A stretch of 64,000 nucleotides of DNA from positions 1 through 64,000 of the forward strand of contig CAZUVR010000012.1 in assembly GCA_964623815.1 (NCBI GenBank). Reading direction: 5' to 3'. Shown in pieces: positions 1 through 8,560 of the stretch (positions are counted from its first letter, which is position 1; every line of letters begins with the position of its first letter). The notes under the pieces are model-generated. The model ran no database searches. It saw only the letters and a program-made list of their open reading frames with translations, and had not been told where the DNA came from. The DNA is from Chroococcopsis sp964623815. Lineage in GTDB: Bacteria; Cyanobacteriota; Cyanobacteriia; Cyanobacteriales; Microcystaceae. The position numbers and the translations under genes were made by a program.

Positions 1-739
1 AGGCGGTAGCTTCGTTGGATTCTAACACCACCTGCTCATTAGTGGGTAATTCCAGACAATAACCGGCACCGTAAACGGTTTTGATATAGCGGGGGTGTCT
101 CGGATCTGGTTCCAGTTTGGTTCTCAGATGGCGGATGTGAACCCGGATCGTTTCTATGTCATCATCCGGATCATATCCCCATACCTCTTTCAAAATGTCG
201 CTCGGTGATACGGTTTGCCCGTGTCTCTGTAGGAGACAGTGAAGTAATTCAAATTCCAGATGGGTTAACTTAACGGTTTTCCCGAACCAAATCGCCTCGA
301 ATCTCTCGGGAACTAGAGTCAGGGGCCCGAAGTTTAAAATTTCCGAATGTTTCGCCGCCTGCGGTATTCGATCGGTTCTTCTTAATAACGCCCTCACCCT
401 CGCTAACATTTCCTCCACCTCAAAGGGTTTGGTGAGGTAGTCGTCGGCACCAGCGTTGAATCCCTCCACCTTATCCTGGGTTTGTCCTAGGGCGGTTAGC
501 ATGAGTATGGGGATATCGGCTGTGCGATCGTCCCTCCGCAGGCGCTGACACACCGTAAATCCATCTACTTTGGGTAACATTAAATCTAGCATTATTAAAT
601 CAGGTTGTAACTGGACGGCTAAGGCTTGACCCTTGATGCCGTCTTCTGCCTGATTAACGTCATAGCCTGCCATCTCTAAATTGATAGAGACTAATTCGGA
701 AATAGCGGCATCATCGTCAATTACGAGTATTCGAGGCAT
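1..739 (-). CDS. rpaA: OmpR-family response regulator RpaA (C-terminal end beyond the window)
   Basis: RpaA is the cyanobacterial master regulator that carries circadian output from KaiC/SasA to gene expression; it binds DNA when phosphorylated. The reading frame starts at the ATG complementary to 737-739 and runs off the left edge, so only the last residues are missing. The receiver domain (about residues 1-120) shows the acidic pocket DDD at 8-10, the phospho-acceptor Asp52 in LIMLDLMLPK, and the TKPFE lysine motif. The winged-helix domain follows, with the strongly conserved stretches LTHLEFELLH and VWGYDPDDD and the end motif KTVYGAGYCLELP. The close match to remembered RpaA sequences makes RpaA clearly more likely than RpaB or NblR. 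The 427 bases upstream are shared with the divergent heme oxygenase gene. Confidence 0.93.
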   Translation of the reverse strand, partial: MPRILVIDDDAAISELVSINLEMAGYDVNQAEDGIKGQALAVQLQPDLIMLDLMLPKVDGFTVCQRLRRDDRTADIPILMLTALGQTQDKVEGFNAGADDYLTKPFEVEEMLARVRALLRRTDRIPQAAKHSEILNFGPLTLVPERFEAIWFGKTVKLTHLEFELLHCLLQRHGQTVSPSDILKEVWGYDPDDDIETIRVHIRHLRTKLEPDPRHPRYIKTVYGAGYCLELPTNEQVVLESNEATA

Positions 740-1166
740 CAGCAGCGCACTTGGTTACTAAGGGTTGGTCTATTAGATTTTAAATTATGACGAGATTCTA
801 AAGAATCCTGTACTGATTATAAGCATGATTACTAAAATAGGTTTCATTTTGTTGAATTTTATTGGCGAATTTTTAGGTTCATGTTAAAAAGTGTTAATAT
901 TTGTTTCCGGTTGGCTCCCTGCTGCCTTTACCGACAATTTTAATAATCTTTACAAATCGGCGGCGGAATTTTTAGAGGGGTTTAAAAGCCAAAAGCTCTG
1001 CAGCTAAAGTTTTCAGTCTTTACCCTCTTGATTTTACTCTTTTGCGATCGTAAGAATTCTTAATAAAAACGTTCATCAAATCAGGTTAATGTAGCAGATT
1101 AGACGGTTTTGTAAGTTTCTGTAACAAACCAGAAGCAGTCTACTCATCAAAAACAGGACAGATAAC
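740..1166. promoter_or_regulatory. Divergent intergenic region between rpaA and ho1
   Basis: These 427 bases lie between two genes read away from each other, so they should hold both promoters. The sequence is AT-rich. A perfect 12-base palindrome TAAGAATTCTTA lies at 1051-1062 and could be an operator, but nothing links it to a known factor. I found no open frame with coding character and no RNA gene. An AGGAC stretch about ten bases before 1167 can serve as the ho1 ribosome binding site. Confidence 0.4.
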
Positions 1167-1880
1167 ATGAGCGTTAATTTAGCAACCCTGTTACGGGAAG
1201 GTACGAAAAAATCTCATTCAATGGCAGAAAATGTGGGTTTTGTCAAGTGTTTTCTGAAAGGAGTTGTAGAAAAGAACTCCTATAGAAAGCTGGTGGCTAA
1301 CCTTTACTTCGTCTACGCTGCGATGGAAGAAGAGATGGAAAAACTGAAAAATCATCCGATCATCTCTAAAATCTACTTCCCCGAGCTAAATCGCAAACAA
1401 GCCTTAGAGCAGGACTTATTCTACTACTACGGTGCCAACTGGCGTAACGAAATCAAGCTCTCGCCGGCAGGGGAAGCTTATGTAAACCGCATTCACGAAA
1501 TCGCGGCCAGCGAACCGGAATTATTGGTAGCCCATTCCTACACCCGTTATCTGGGAGATTTATCGGGGGGACAAATTCTCAAGAAAATTGCTCAGAACGC
1601 CATGAATTTAGAGAACGGTGGCACTGCATTCTACGAATTCAAAGACATCAGCGATGAGAAAGCGTTTAAAAATCGTTATCGTCAGAGCCTGAATGAATTA
1701 GACGTAACTCAAGAGGACGCAGACAGAATCGTGGAAGAGGCTAACGCAGCTTTCGGAATGAATATGAAGATGTTCCAAGAGTTAGAAGGCAATCTCATTA
1801 AAGCGATCGGTATGATGTTATTCAACACCTTAACCCGCCGTCGTACCCCCGGCAGCACCGAACTGGCCACCGCTGAGTAA
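1167..1880 (+). CDS. ho1: Heme oxygenase (biliverdin-producing, HO1)
   Basis: This enzyme opens heme to biliverdin IX-alpha, iron and CO using reduced ferredoxin; biliverdin feeds phycobilin chromophore synthesis. The 237-residue protein is the usual length for the cyanobacterial family. The expected proximal heme ligand is His17 in GTKKSHSMAENV, and the distal-helix signature is RYLGDLSGGQIL. The protein is soluble, with no signal peptide. The start is supported by an AGGAC ribosome binding site. The gene stands alone, divergent from rpaA, and an inverted repeat downstream probably ends the transcript. It is also called pbsA1 in some annotations. Confidence 0.96.
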   Translation: MSVNLATLLREGTKKSHSMAENVGFVKCFLKGVVEKNSYRKLVANLYFVYAAMEEEMEKLKNHPIISKIYFPELNRKQALEQDLFYYYGANWRNEIKLSPAGEAYVNRIHEIAASEPELLVAHSYTRYLGDLSGGQILKKIAQNAMNLENGGTAFYEFKDISDEKAFKNRYRQSLNELDVTQEDADRIVEEANAAFGMNMKMFQELEGNLIKAIGMMLFNTLTRRRTPGSTELATAE

Positions 1881-1892
1881 AGAACTCGCATA

Positions 1893-1972
1893 CCGATAAT
1901 CCCGACATCCGGGTAATGATTTAACGGGAAAAAAGATGATTATCTGGATATTAGGATTATCGGTTAATTTTT
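1893..1972 (+). terminator. Possible terminator downstream of ho1
   Basis: CCGATAATCC at 1893-1902 is exactly complementary to GGATTATCGG at 1954-1963, and TTAATTTTT follows. The 51-base loop is long for an intrinsic terminator, so this is tentative. Confidence 0.35.
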
Positions 1973-2120
1973 GCGACTCGCTACAGGATAGCAGACAGAG
2001 CAATTAACTCAAAAAAATAATTCGGTTAATTTGTTACTCTTAATTCAAAGATAAACTATACTGTTACTCTTAACGAGGTCAGACCGTACCAATCTAATGA
2101 CTTAGGTAGTAGTAATAGTA

Positions 2121-3542
2121 ATGCTTTCTGAGAATGACCCCATGACTGCTTATCCCGTACCACGTCCCGCCTCATCAATGAATAATGCCAATAATAATGG
2201 CGGTGAGGTCAAACCGATCGTGGCATTGAAAGAATTGGTAGCCAGCCTCTACCGCGAACAACATAAAATTCAGAACCTTCTCAGTTCTCTCGGTTTCGCC
2301 CTACGGAGTTTTAATAATCTCAATCAATTTTTAGATCTAACCCCACTGATGGCGGCAAGGGTGGCGGATGCGGATGGGGGGGCCCTGATCCTGAGTAAAT
2401 CTAACGGTCAATTATCTTTAGAACAACTCCACAGTCAGGATAATCAAACGAGTCAGGATTTAAGACAGTCTCTAGAAAAAATCATTTTACAACTCAACCA
2501 TCAACCGGGGGGCGATAATACTTTCGTCGGCTCTCCTCTGGAATCTCTAGACCATCAATTACGTCTAGTCTTGGGGCCAGGAGTGCAAATATATCACACT
2601 CCCATCCTGATCAAGAATAGTGAGCGGGGCAGATTATATATTTTCAGTCGCAATCCTGAGTATAGCTGGACATCGACAAGGCGGAAATTGTTACAGTTGG
2701 TGGCGGATCAGACCTCTGTGGCGATCGCCAATAACGAATTGACGAGCGAGCTACGTTCTAAGGAGCGTCAGGATAGGGAATTAGAAATCGCTTCCGAGAT
2801 ACAATTACGGCTCTTACCGAGAAAATGCCCTTCCATACAGGGGATAGAATTAGCCGCGATTTGTAAGACAGCGAATCGTGTAGGGGGAGATTACTACGAT
2901 TTTATCCCGACGCGATACGATCGTCACGACGATGGTTTAGCCGCCGGGGAGCCTTGGAGTATAGTTATAGGCGATGTCATGGGTAAGGGTGTGCCCGCAG
3001 GTTTGATCATGACGATGACGCGGGGGATGTTACGGGCAGAAGTGCTAAATCGTCACTCTCCAGCTCAAATTCTCACCCATCTCAATCGGGTGATGTACGC
3101 GGATTTAGAAAATTCCCACCGCTTCGTCACCCTATTTTATTCCGAGTACGACCCGCAAACGCAGAAACTATCTTTTAGCAATGCGGCTCACTATCCCCCC
3201 CTGCTCTGGAAAGCCCAGACGAAGACGGTAGAATCCCTCGACACAGAAGGCGCATTAATCGGCTTAAATTCCGATTCCTATTATCAAGACGGCGAAGTAC
3301 AACTGCAGAGCGGGGACATACTGGTGTATTATACCGATGGTTTTACCGATGCCATGAATAATAAAGGCGAGAGGTTCGATCAGGACAATTGGGAGAAAGC
3401 CTTTAACGAAGCCTGTCAGACTTGCGAACATCCTCAGAATATCCTGGATTTCCTGTTTGAGAGGGTAGAAAAGTTTACGGGTTCTGACAAGGAGAATACG
3501 GATGATATGACTTTAGTGGTTATGCGGGTAAAATCAAGCTAG
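2121..3542 (+). CDS. GAF-domain PP2C-type serine phosphatase (SpoIIE/RsbU family)
   Basis: This is a predicted Mn/Mg-dependent protein phosphatase of the type that dephosphorylates anti-sigma-factor antagonists in partner-switching pathways. After a polar N-terminal segment, a GAF-like sensor domain spans about residues 60-205. A short helical linker containing ASEIQLRLLP leads into the PP2C domain (about 235-470). Metal-binding motifs are visible: VGGDYYDF near 253, DVMGKGVPAG near 284, DGFTDAMN near 405 and DDMTLVVMR at the end. The second Met, at position 8, is an alternative start. No anti-sigma kinase or antagonist gene lies next to it, so the substrate is unknown. The small gene that follows is 27 bases away on the same strand. 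Confidence 0.88.
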   Translation: MLSENDPMTAYPVPRPASSMNNANNNGGEVKPIVALKELVASLYREQHKIQNLLSSLGFALRSFNNLNQFLDLTPLMAARVADADGGALILSKSNGQLSLEQLHSQDNQTSQDLRQSLEKIILQLNHQPGGDNTFVGSPLESLDHQLRLVLGPGVQIYHTPILIKNSERGRLYIFSRNPEYSWTSTRRKLLQLVADQTSVAIANNELTSELRSKERQDRELEIASEIQLRLLPRKCPSIQGIELAAICKTANRVGGDYYDFIPTRYDRHDDGLAAGEPWSIVIGDVMGKGVPAGLIMTMTRGMLRAEVLNRHSPAQILTHLNRVMYADLENSHRFVTLFYSEYDPQTQKLSFSNAAHYPPLLWKAQTKTVESLDTEGALIGLNSDSYYQDGEVQLQSGDILVYYTDGFTDAMNNKGERFDQDNWEKAFNEACQTCEHPQNILDFLFERVEKFTGSDKENTDDMTLVVMRVKSS

Positions 3543-3569
3543 ATGTATCATTTTCACGGAGCAAAATAG

Positions 3570-3770
3570 ATGATAAACCACCTTATAGTTAACTTGTATA
3601 TCGGCTCTCTACCGATCATCGATTTTCTAGCCTCCCTGACCGATAAAGACGTGGATATAATAGGTAATTTTCAAAGATCCTATCAGCACTTCGTACAAAC
3701 TGGACAGGTTTGGGCCTTGATCATCGGCCTCGTCGTCGGTTATATGTTTCGTGGCTTTACTTCCTATTAG
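3570..3770 (+). CDS. Small membrane protein, function unknown
   Basis: This is a 66-residue protein with one clear transmembrane segment at its C-terminus (WALIIGLVVGYMF, about residues 48-61) and a mainly hydrophobic N-terminal part. A ribosome binding site (CACGGAGC) lies just upstream of the ATG. It sits between the phosphatase and argH on the same strand, with gaps of 27 and 21 bases, so it is probably cotranscribed with one or both. I do not recognise a named family. The compact spacing supports a real gene. Confidence 0.7.
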   Translation: MINHLIVNLYIGSLPIIDFLASLTDKDVDIIGNFQRSYQHFVQTGQVWALIIGLVVGYMFRGFTSY

Positions 3771-3791
3771 CAATTTTTAACGGATACAACT

Positions 3792-5183
3792 GTGACAGAA
3801 AAGAAGACTTGGAGCGATCGCTTTGAAGGTAGTCTACACCCGGCTATCGTAGAATTTAACGCCAGTATCGGCTTTGATATAGAACTGATCGAGTACGATC
3901 TCAGTGGCTCCGCAGCTCATGCTACCATGCTCGGCCGTCAGGGGATCATCAGCCCGGAGGAAGCGCAAAAGATAGTAGAGGGATTGGAGCAGATCCGCTC
4001 AGAATACCGCTCGGGAAACTTCAACCCGGGCATCGATCAAGAAGATGTACACTTTGCCGTAGAGAGAAGGCTGACGGAAATAGTGGGAGATGTGGGCAAA
4101 AAACTTCATACAGCCCGTTCTCGTAACGATCAGGTAGGTACGGACATCCGCCTCTATCTCAGGGCAAAAATCGACGAAATACGCGGACAGTTAAAGGATT
4201 TTCAACGGGTATTGCTGGATATAGCCAGCGCTCACGTTGAAACCCTCATCCCCGGATATACCCACCTCCAACGCGCTCAACCGGTGAGTCTAGCCCATCA
4301 CCTACTCGCCTATTTCCAGATGAGCCAGAGGGATTGGGAGCGTTTGGGGGAAATCCGCCGCAGAACAAATATCTCACCCCTCGGTAGCGGTGCTTTAGCC
4401 GGGACTACCTTTCCTATTGATCGCCATTACTCGGCGGAATTACTTCATTTTGAGGGGGTTTATGGCAATAGCTTAGACGGGGTGAGCGATCGGGATTTTG
4501 CGATCGAATTCATGTCTGCGGCGAGTCTGATCATGGTGCATCTGAGCCGTCTAAGCGAGGAAATGATCCTCTGGGCCTCTCAAGAATTCGGCTTCATCAC
4601 CCTCACCGATAGCTGTGCCACCGGTTCCAGTATCATGCCCCAGAAGAAAAACCCCGATGTACCGGAATTGGTACGGGGCAAAGCTGGGCGCGTCTTCGGG
4701 CATCTACAAGCTCTCTTAACGCTGATGAAGGGCTTACCCCTGGCCTATAATAAGGATTTACAGGAGGATAAAGAGGCTATCTTCGACGGAGTGAAAACGG
4801 TACAAGTCTCTCTTGAGGCAATGACGGTACTCCTCGCTCAAGGGATTAAGTTCCAAACCGGCCGCTTACATCAAGCTGTCAACGAGGATTTCTCTAACGC
4901 CACCGATGTCGCGGATTATCTGGCGGCTAAGGGCGTACCTTTCCGCGAAGCCTATAATCTAGTGGGAAAAGTGGTGAAAACTTCTCTGGCGGCGGGCAAG
5001 CTGTTAAAGGATCTATCTCTAGAAGAGTGGAAAGAGTTACACCCAGCTTTTGAAAGCGATATTTACGAGGCGATAACCCCTGAAAGAGTAGTATCAGCCC
5101 GCAACAGCTACGGCGGTACTGGTTTTGAACAGGTACGCCGGGCGATCGCTGAAGCTAAAGCTTTATTAGATAACCAGTCCTAA
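3792..5183 (+). CDS. argH: Argininosuccinate lyase
   Basis: ArgH splits argininosuccinate into arginine and fumarate, the last step of arginine synthesis. The 463 residues match the usual length. The family signature GSSIMPQKKNP lies at about residues 278-288 and contains the flexible catalytic serine loop. The substrate-binding stretch TARSRNDQVGTD and the His-bearing GYTHLQRAQP are also intact. Translation starts at a GTG, giving the typical N-terminus TEKKTWSDRFEG. A NUDIX gene follows after eight bases, so the two are probably cotranscribed. Confidence 0.97.
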   Translation: MTEKKTWSDRFEGSLHPAIVEFNASIGFDIELIEYDLSGSAAHATMLGRQGIISPEEAQKIVEGLEQIRSEYRSGNFNPGIDQEDVHFAVERRLTEIVGDVGKKLHTARSRNDQVGTDIRLYLRAKIDEIRGQLKDFQRVLLDIASAHVETLIPGYTHLQRAQPVSLAHHLLAYFQMSQRDWERLGEIRRRTNISPLGSGALAGTTFPIDRHYSAELLHFEGVYGNSLDGVSDRDFAIEFMSAASLIMVHLSRLSEEMILWASQEFGFITLTDSCATGSSIMPQKKNPDVPELVRGKAGRVFGHLQALLTLMKGLPLAYNKDLQEDKEAIFDGVKTVQVSLEAMTVLLAQGIKFQTGRLHQAVNEDFSNATDVADYLAAKGVPFREAYNLVGKVVKTSLAAGKLLKDLSLEEWKELHPAFESDIYEAITPERVVSARNSYGGTGFEQVRRAIAEAKALLDNQS

Positions 5184-5191
5184 AAATTATT

Positions 5192-5647
5192 ATGGGTCGT
5201 ACTTGGCAATATATCAAAACGGTGATGGGGCTGATTTTCCGTCACCCCATCACCGGAACAACGATCGTACCCGTCTTACCAGACGGCAAAATCGTTCTCG
5301 TCCGGAGGCAGGACACAGGAGAGTGGGGATTACCCGGGGGAATAGTAGACTGGGGGGAAGATATTCCCAATACGGCTAAGCGGGAGCTAGAAGAAGAGAC
5401 GGGGCTAACTTTAGTGAAAATCCGTCGTTTGGTGGGGGTTTATTCGTCTTTCGATCGAGATCCCCGCGTTCATTCTATTTCGGTTCTGGTAGAGGCTGAA
5501 GTTACGGGCGATTTCGCCATCAGGGATTCTCTAGAAATTTCTGCGGTGGAGGCTTTCGCCCGCGATGAGTTACCCCTGGGGAATCTCTGCCACGATCACG
5601 ATCGTCAATTGCGGGATTATCTACAAAATCTAACGGTTGTAGCGTGA
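5192..5647 (+). CDS. NUDIX hydrolase
   Basis: This 151-residue protein carries one NUDIX domain, which hydrolyses nucleoside diphosphates linked to another moiety. The NUDIX box is complete, running from GGIVDWGED through the REL-EEETG core (about residues 49-72), so it should bind Mg and be active. The substrate cannot be read from the sequence; ADP-ribose- or oxidised-nucleotide-type substrates are common in the family. It follows argH closely. Confidence 0.88.
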   Translation: MGRTWQYIKTVMGLIFRHPITGTTIVPVLPDGKIVLVRRQDTGEWGLPGGIVDWGEDIPNTAKRELEEETGLTLVKIRRLVGVYSSFDRDPRVHSISVLVEAEVTGDFAIRDSLEISAVEAFARDELPLGNLCHDHDRQLRDYLQNLTVVA

Positions 5648-5679
5648 GGGCGCGGGCTTTGCGCCCCTACAGGCGGTTA

Positions 5680-5898
5680 TTAACCAGCCAATTCTATTTG
5701 ATCTAAACGTAACCAGACGTTAGGAGTGGGAACGGAAAATTTTAATAGTGCGTAGTCGTCTCTTACATCTACCACTTCAGCGTTACTCTCAAACAGGTAG
5801 CCCGGAAAGCGAGAATCGCTGGCTTTAGATTCTACGCTGTTATCGAGTTTATCTTTGAGGACTTTTACTAAAGCACCTTTTTTGATTGCGCCTGCCAT
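5680..5898 (-). CDS. ndhO: NAD(P)H-quinone oxidoreductase subunit O
   Basis: NdhO is a small peripheral subunit of the cyanobacterial NDH-1 complex, which works in cyclic electron flow and respiration on the thylakoid membrane. The 72-residue product has the family hallmarks: an IKKGALVKV start, SDSRFPGYLFES, and PNVWLRLDQIE at the end. I placed the start at the ATG complementary to 5896-5898 because this gives the usual NdhO length. An in-frame GTG at 5946 would add 16 charged residues (SQLGEENLEIERLRR) with coding-like character, so a longer form is possible. It converges with the NUDIX gene. Confidence 0.9.
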   Translation of the reverse strand: MAGAIKKGALVKVLKDKLDNSVESKASDSRFPGYLFESNAEVVDVRDDYALLKFSVPTPNVWLRLDQIELAG

Positions 5899-5950
5899 AC
5901 GTCTTAATCGTTCAATTTCTAAATTTTCTTCCCCTAATTGTGACACATAA

Positions 5951-5983
5951 GGGGAGTCGGGAGTCGGCAGTCGGGAATCGGGG
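5951..5983. repeat. Heptad-type short tandem repeat (GGGAGTC/GGGAATC)
   Basis: This run of imperfect seven-base units based on GGGAGTC lies between ndhO and cobD. The same family of units recurs near 14341, 19763, 41561 and 51289 in this window. Such heptad runs are common in intergenic DNA of many cyanobacteria. Confidence 0.6.
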
Positions 5984-6958
5984 TTACTGAAATAAATACA
6001 TACTGATTATTCCCAATAATAGCCAGATCAGGAAGGTATATCGAGTTAGCTTTAGGGCATAATAAATTATTTCGGGAGTAATAGGATTGATCGAGTCACC
6101 CAGAAGAGGCTTTTCTTTCACTACACCTTTATAGGTGTTGACTCCTCCTAATTGCACTCCTAAGATAGCCGCATAAGCCGATTCACTCCAACCCGAGTTA
6201 GGGCTTGGATCTTGCCCCGCGTCACGCCAGCAAATCTCAAGGGTTTTCCCGGGTTTTCTGGAAATGAGGGCGAGGGTTAAAACCGTTAAACGGCAAGGTA
6301 GCCAGGTTAGGTAATCTTCGCACTTGGCACTGAACCAGCCTATATCAGTATAAGGCTCTCGAAGATAACCGATCATCGAATCTAGGGTACTGATGGCTTT
6401 ATAGGCAAAAGCCAGGGGAATAGGCCCCGTCGGCAGGAATGAGCCTAAGAGCGCATAGAAAAGCGGTGCCGTAATTCCATCGGGGGTGTTTTCAGCGACG
6501 GTTTCTAATAGGGCCCGCAATATTTCTTCGCGGGACAGATTTTCCGTATCCCTGCCTACGTAGTAACTTAAAGTAGTACGAGCCAACTCTAAATTTTTTT
6601 CTTCTAAAGGTTGTAAAACTTCTCTTACAGCTCTCCCTAAACTTTTACCTGCGAAACAACTCGCCAGTAAGATAATTTGTAGACCAACGCCTAGGTAAAA
6701 ATTGCCCGCCTCCGTCAGGCGGATGAGCAACCAGGAAAGGAGTGCGCTACTAATAGTTAAGCTCAACCCCAGAAATACCCCCGCCCCCCTTCGTAGATTT
6801 TTTTGCTCATAGCTCGAGAGGACTTTGTTACTTACCTTATTGATATACCATCCCATTACTTGAACCGGATGGAGCCAATTTTTCGGATCGCCGATGAGGT
6901 AATCTAGAAAAGCTGCGAGGAGTAAAATGATAGTCGTCGTTTGCTGACTGGGATTCAT
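5984..6958 (-). CDS. cobD: Adenosylcobinamide-phosphate synthase (CobD/CbiB)
   Basis: This integral membrane enzyme attaches the aminopropanol arm to adenosylcobyric acid in cobalamin synthesis. The 324 residues fit the family. The N-terminal DYLIGDPKNWLHPVQVMG and the central stretch YYVGRDTENL followed by ETVAENTPDG are strong CbiB signatures. Several hydrophobic helices are visible, including segments near 50-70, 85-105 and the C-terminus. Its start codon overlaps the stop of the upstream GFA gene in an ATGA, indicating translational coupling. The downstream stop lies close to the heptad repeat. Confidence 0.94.
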   Translation of the reverse strand: MNPSQQTTTIILLLAAFLDYLIGDPKNWLHPVQVMGWYINKVSNKVLSSYEQKNLRRGAGVFLGLSLTISSALLSWLLIRLTEAGNFYLGVGLQIILLASCFAGKSLGRAVREVLQPLEEKNLELARTTLSYYVGRDTENLSREEILRALLETVAENTPDGITAPLFYALLGSFLPTGPIPLAFAYKAISTLDSMIGYLREPYTDIGWFSAKCEDYLTWLPCRLTVLTLALISRKPGKTLEICWRDAGQDPSPNSGWSESAYAAILGVQLGGVNTYKGVVKEKPLLGDSINPITPEIIYYALKLTRYTFLIWLLLGIISMYLFQ

Positions 6959-7356
6959 GCGGGACTTTCCGGGTTGATGCTCCTAATATTTTCTTCCCAG
7001 TTTTGCCCGTCGAAGCTTTCTATGGTAAAATCACTTATTTTATCTCCGTCCAAACACCGGATATTAACATCAATTGAGTCAGGATGAGAACGGGGGCGGT
7101 AGAAGGGATGCATACCACAAATAGAGCAAAAAGTGTGTCGGGCGATCTTTGTGTTAAAAGTGTAGGTTGTTAGTTTGTCTTCTCCTTTTAGTAAGACGAA
7201 TTGCTCCTGTTTGACGATGAGGTGGAGAAATCCTTTTTTCCTACAGATGGAACAGTTACAGTCGATCGCCCTCCACTCATTAACGAGGACGCGAAAGCGA
7301 ATCGCACCGCAGTGGCAACCGCCTTCGTAAGTTATGCTTTCGGTTGTTTTGGTCAT
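6955..7356 (-). CDS. GFA/CENP-V family zinc-binding protein
   Basis: This is a small protein of the glutathione-dependent formaldehyde-activating (Mss4-like) fold. The zinc ligands appear as GGCHCGAIRF near the N-terminus, CNCSICRKKG in the middle and FCSICGMHPFYRPR further on. I chose the ATG complementary to 7354-7356, which gives MTKTTESITYEGG and about 133 residues; a longer frame reaching back to 7422 would overlap the Rrf2 gene. Substrate specificity in this family is usually unknown, and a role in formaldehyde metabolism should not be assumed. It is coupled to cobD by a four-base overlap. Confidence 0.85.
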   Translation of the reverse strand: MTKTTESITYEGGCHCGAIRFRVLVNEWRAIDCNCSICRKKGFLHLIVKQEQFVLLKGEDKLTTYTFNTKIARHTFCSICGMHPFYRPRSHPDSIDVNIRCLDGDKISDFTIESFDGQNWEENIRSINPESPA

Positions 7357-7369
7357 GACTTCATTCTGA

Positions 7370-7813
7370 TTAAACAATAAAGCTGTTTTCCTCTCGCCTA
7401 GAGGCTTCCCAGCTACGGGCATCGTAGTATAGTTCTGCTAAAGTTATACTATAAAGCGCGTCTTTTAGTTTTTGGTGTAGTCTTTTCCAAAGGCTAAATG
7501 TTACCCAATCTTCACCCTGTTCTATATTAGCCTTATACCCGGATAATGGTTCGATCGTTTCTCCCACCGCCGATAGAATTTGACCTAAAGAAATTTTGCT
7601 TGGTTGCCTCGCTAATTGATACCCTCCCTGCGCTCCCCTAATCGACTCCACTAACCCCGCTTTTCTCATTTCTATCAGTAGTTTTTCGAGGTATGCCCCC
7701 GGTATACCTTGCCGCCTTGCTATCGATTTCACCGATACTGGCCCGTAATTTGGTTGTAGGGTTAAATCTAATAAGGCTTTAACACTATAGTGTCCCTTCG
7801 TTGTTAACTTCAT
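7370..7813 (-). CDS. Rrf2-family transcriptional regulator lacking iron-sulfur cysteines
   Basis: This 147-residue winged-helix regulator starts MKLTTKGHYSVKALLDL and contains the family stretch GPVSVKSIARRQGIPGAYLEKLL followed by RGAQGGYQLAR. In IscR and NsrR the segment after this holds three cysteines that bind an Fe-S cluster. Here the matching region (EPLSGYKANIEQGEDW) has none, so it cannot bind a cluster by that route. I used the ATG complementary to 7811-7813; a frame reaching 7918 adds a basic stretch unlike the family. It is 13 bases upstream of the GFA gene, so it may head the operon that ends with cobD. Confidence 0.88.
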   Translation of the reverse strand: MKLTTKGHYSVKALLDLTLQPNYGPVSVKSIARRQGIPGAYLEKLLIEMRKAGLVESIRGAQGGYQLARQPSKISLGQILSAVGETIEPLSGYKANIEQGEDWVTFSLWKRLHQKLKDALYSITLAELYYDARSWEASRREENSFIV

Positions 7814-8125
7814 CGTTTTTGTTGATTTTTCCACTTCTACTTTTATTTTTACCCCTCGAACTTTAATCTTATACTGCTCCGAGACCGGTCGTTTTTCTAC
7901 AAACGCTAATAAAATCAAATATTTGTAAATTCTTTATCTAACTTCTTTTCCTGACTGGAAGAATAATTTAATATTGATCTGAGTATATAAGTGAATGAAT
8001 GTCACTTGTTATGGTTAAGATAGAATAATATATCAATTCTAACCTCACAATTTGTTAATTCGGGACTAAACACCTGATTTGACACCGACATTAACCTAAC
8101 CTTTCTTCAGTTACCAAAAACGTCA
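7814..8125. promoter_or_regulatory. Divergent intergenic region between the Rrf2 and cyAbrB regulators
   Basis: These 312 AT-rich bases separate two transcription-factor genes read outward, so promoters for both are expected here. I see no RNA gene, no strong palindrome and no clear -35/-10 pair. Confidence 0.35.
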
Positions 8126-8515
8126 ATGAACAAAATCACTCAACCTGAACCCTTAACCGGGACGGAATTATTGGAAAAAGTTAAAGAGCTGGGCAACCTC
8201 AGCAAAGAGGAAAAAGCCAGGGAATGTGGCTACTATACAGTTACTAAAAATAACGTAGTGCGCGTCAATATGATGAAGTTTTTTAATGCTTTAATTGACG
8301 CTGAGGGAATTGAGTTAGATAGTAGCACTGAAGGGCAGGGAAGAGGCGGCCGCTCCGCCAGCTACCGTATCAGTGTTCAGTCTAACGGCAATCTTTTAAT
8401 AGGTTCGGCCTATACGAAGAAAATGAACCTCAAGCCTGGAGATGAATTTGAAATTACTCTCGGTAGAAAGCACATCCATCTCAAACAACTCGGCGACGGT
8501 GACGACGAAGATTAA
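8126..8515 (+). CDS. cyAbrB-type transcriptional regulator (cyAbrB2-like)
   Basis: This 129-residue protein belongs to the cyanobacterium-specific AbrB family, abundant DNA-binding proteins that tune carbon and nitrogen metabolism. An N-terminal helical part (TGTELLEKVKELGNLSKEEKARECGYYT) precedes the C-terminal swapped-hairpin AbrB domain (YRISVQSNGNLLIGSAYTKK, then LKPGDEFEITLGRKHIHLKQ). The length and acidic tail (GDGDDED) resemble cyAbrB2 of Synechocystis more than cyAbrB1, but that assignment is from memory. A strong hairpin follows the gene. Confidence 0.88.
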   Translation: MNKITQPEPLTGTELLEKVKELGNLSKEEKARECGYYTVTKNNVVRVNMMKFFNALIDAEGIELDSSTEGQGRGGRSASYRISVQSNGNLLIGSAYTKKMNLKPGDEFEITLGRKHIHLKQLGDGDDED

Positions 8516-8532
8516 TTCACACCCGATTTCTG

Positions 8533-8560
8533 ACTATCAATCTCTTTTGAGATTGATAGT
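8533..8560. terminator. Perfect 12-bp stem-loop between converging genes
   Basis: ACTATCAATCTC (8533-8544) and GAGATTGATAGT (8549-8560) form a perfect 12-base-pair stem around a TTTT loop. It lies just after the cyAbrB gene and touches the stop codon of the opposing GIY-YIG gene. The flanks are only mildly T-rich, so it may act as a bidirectional terminator or a 3' stabilising hairpin. Confidence 0.65.
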
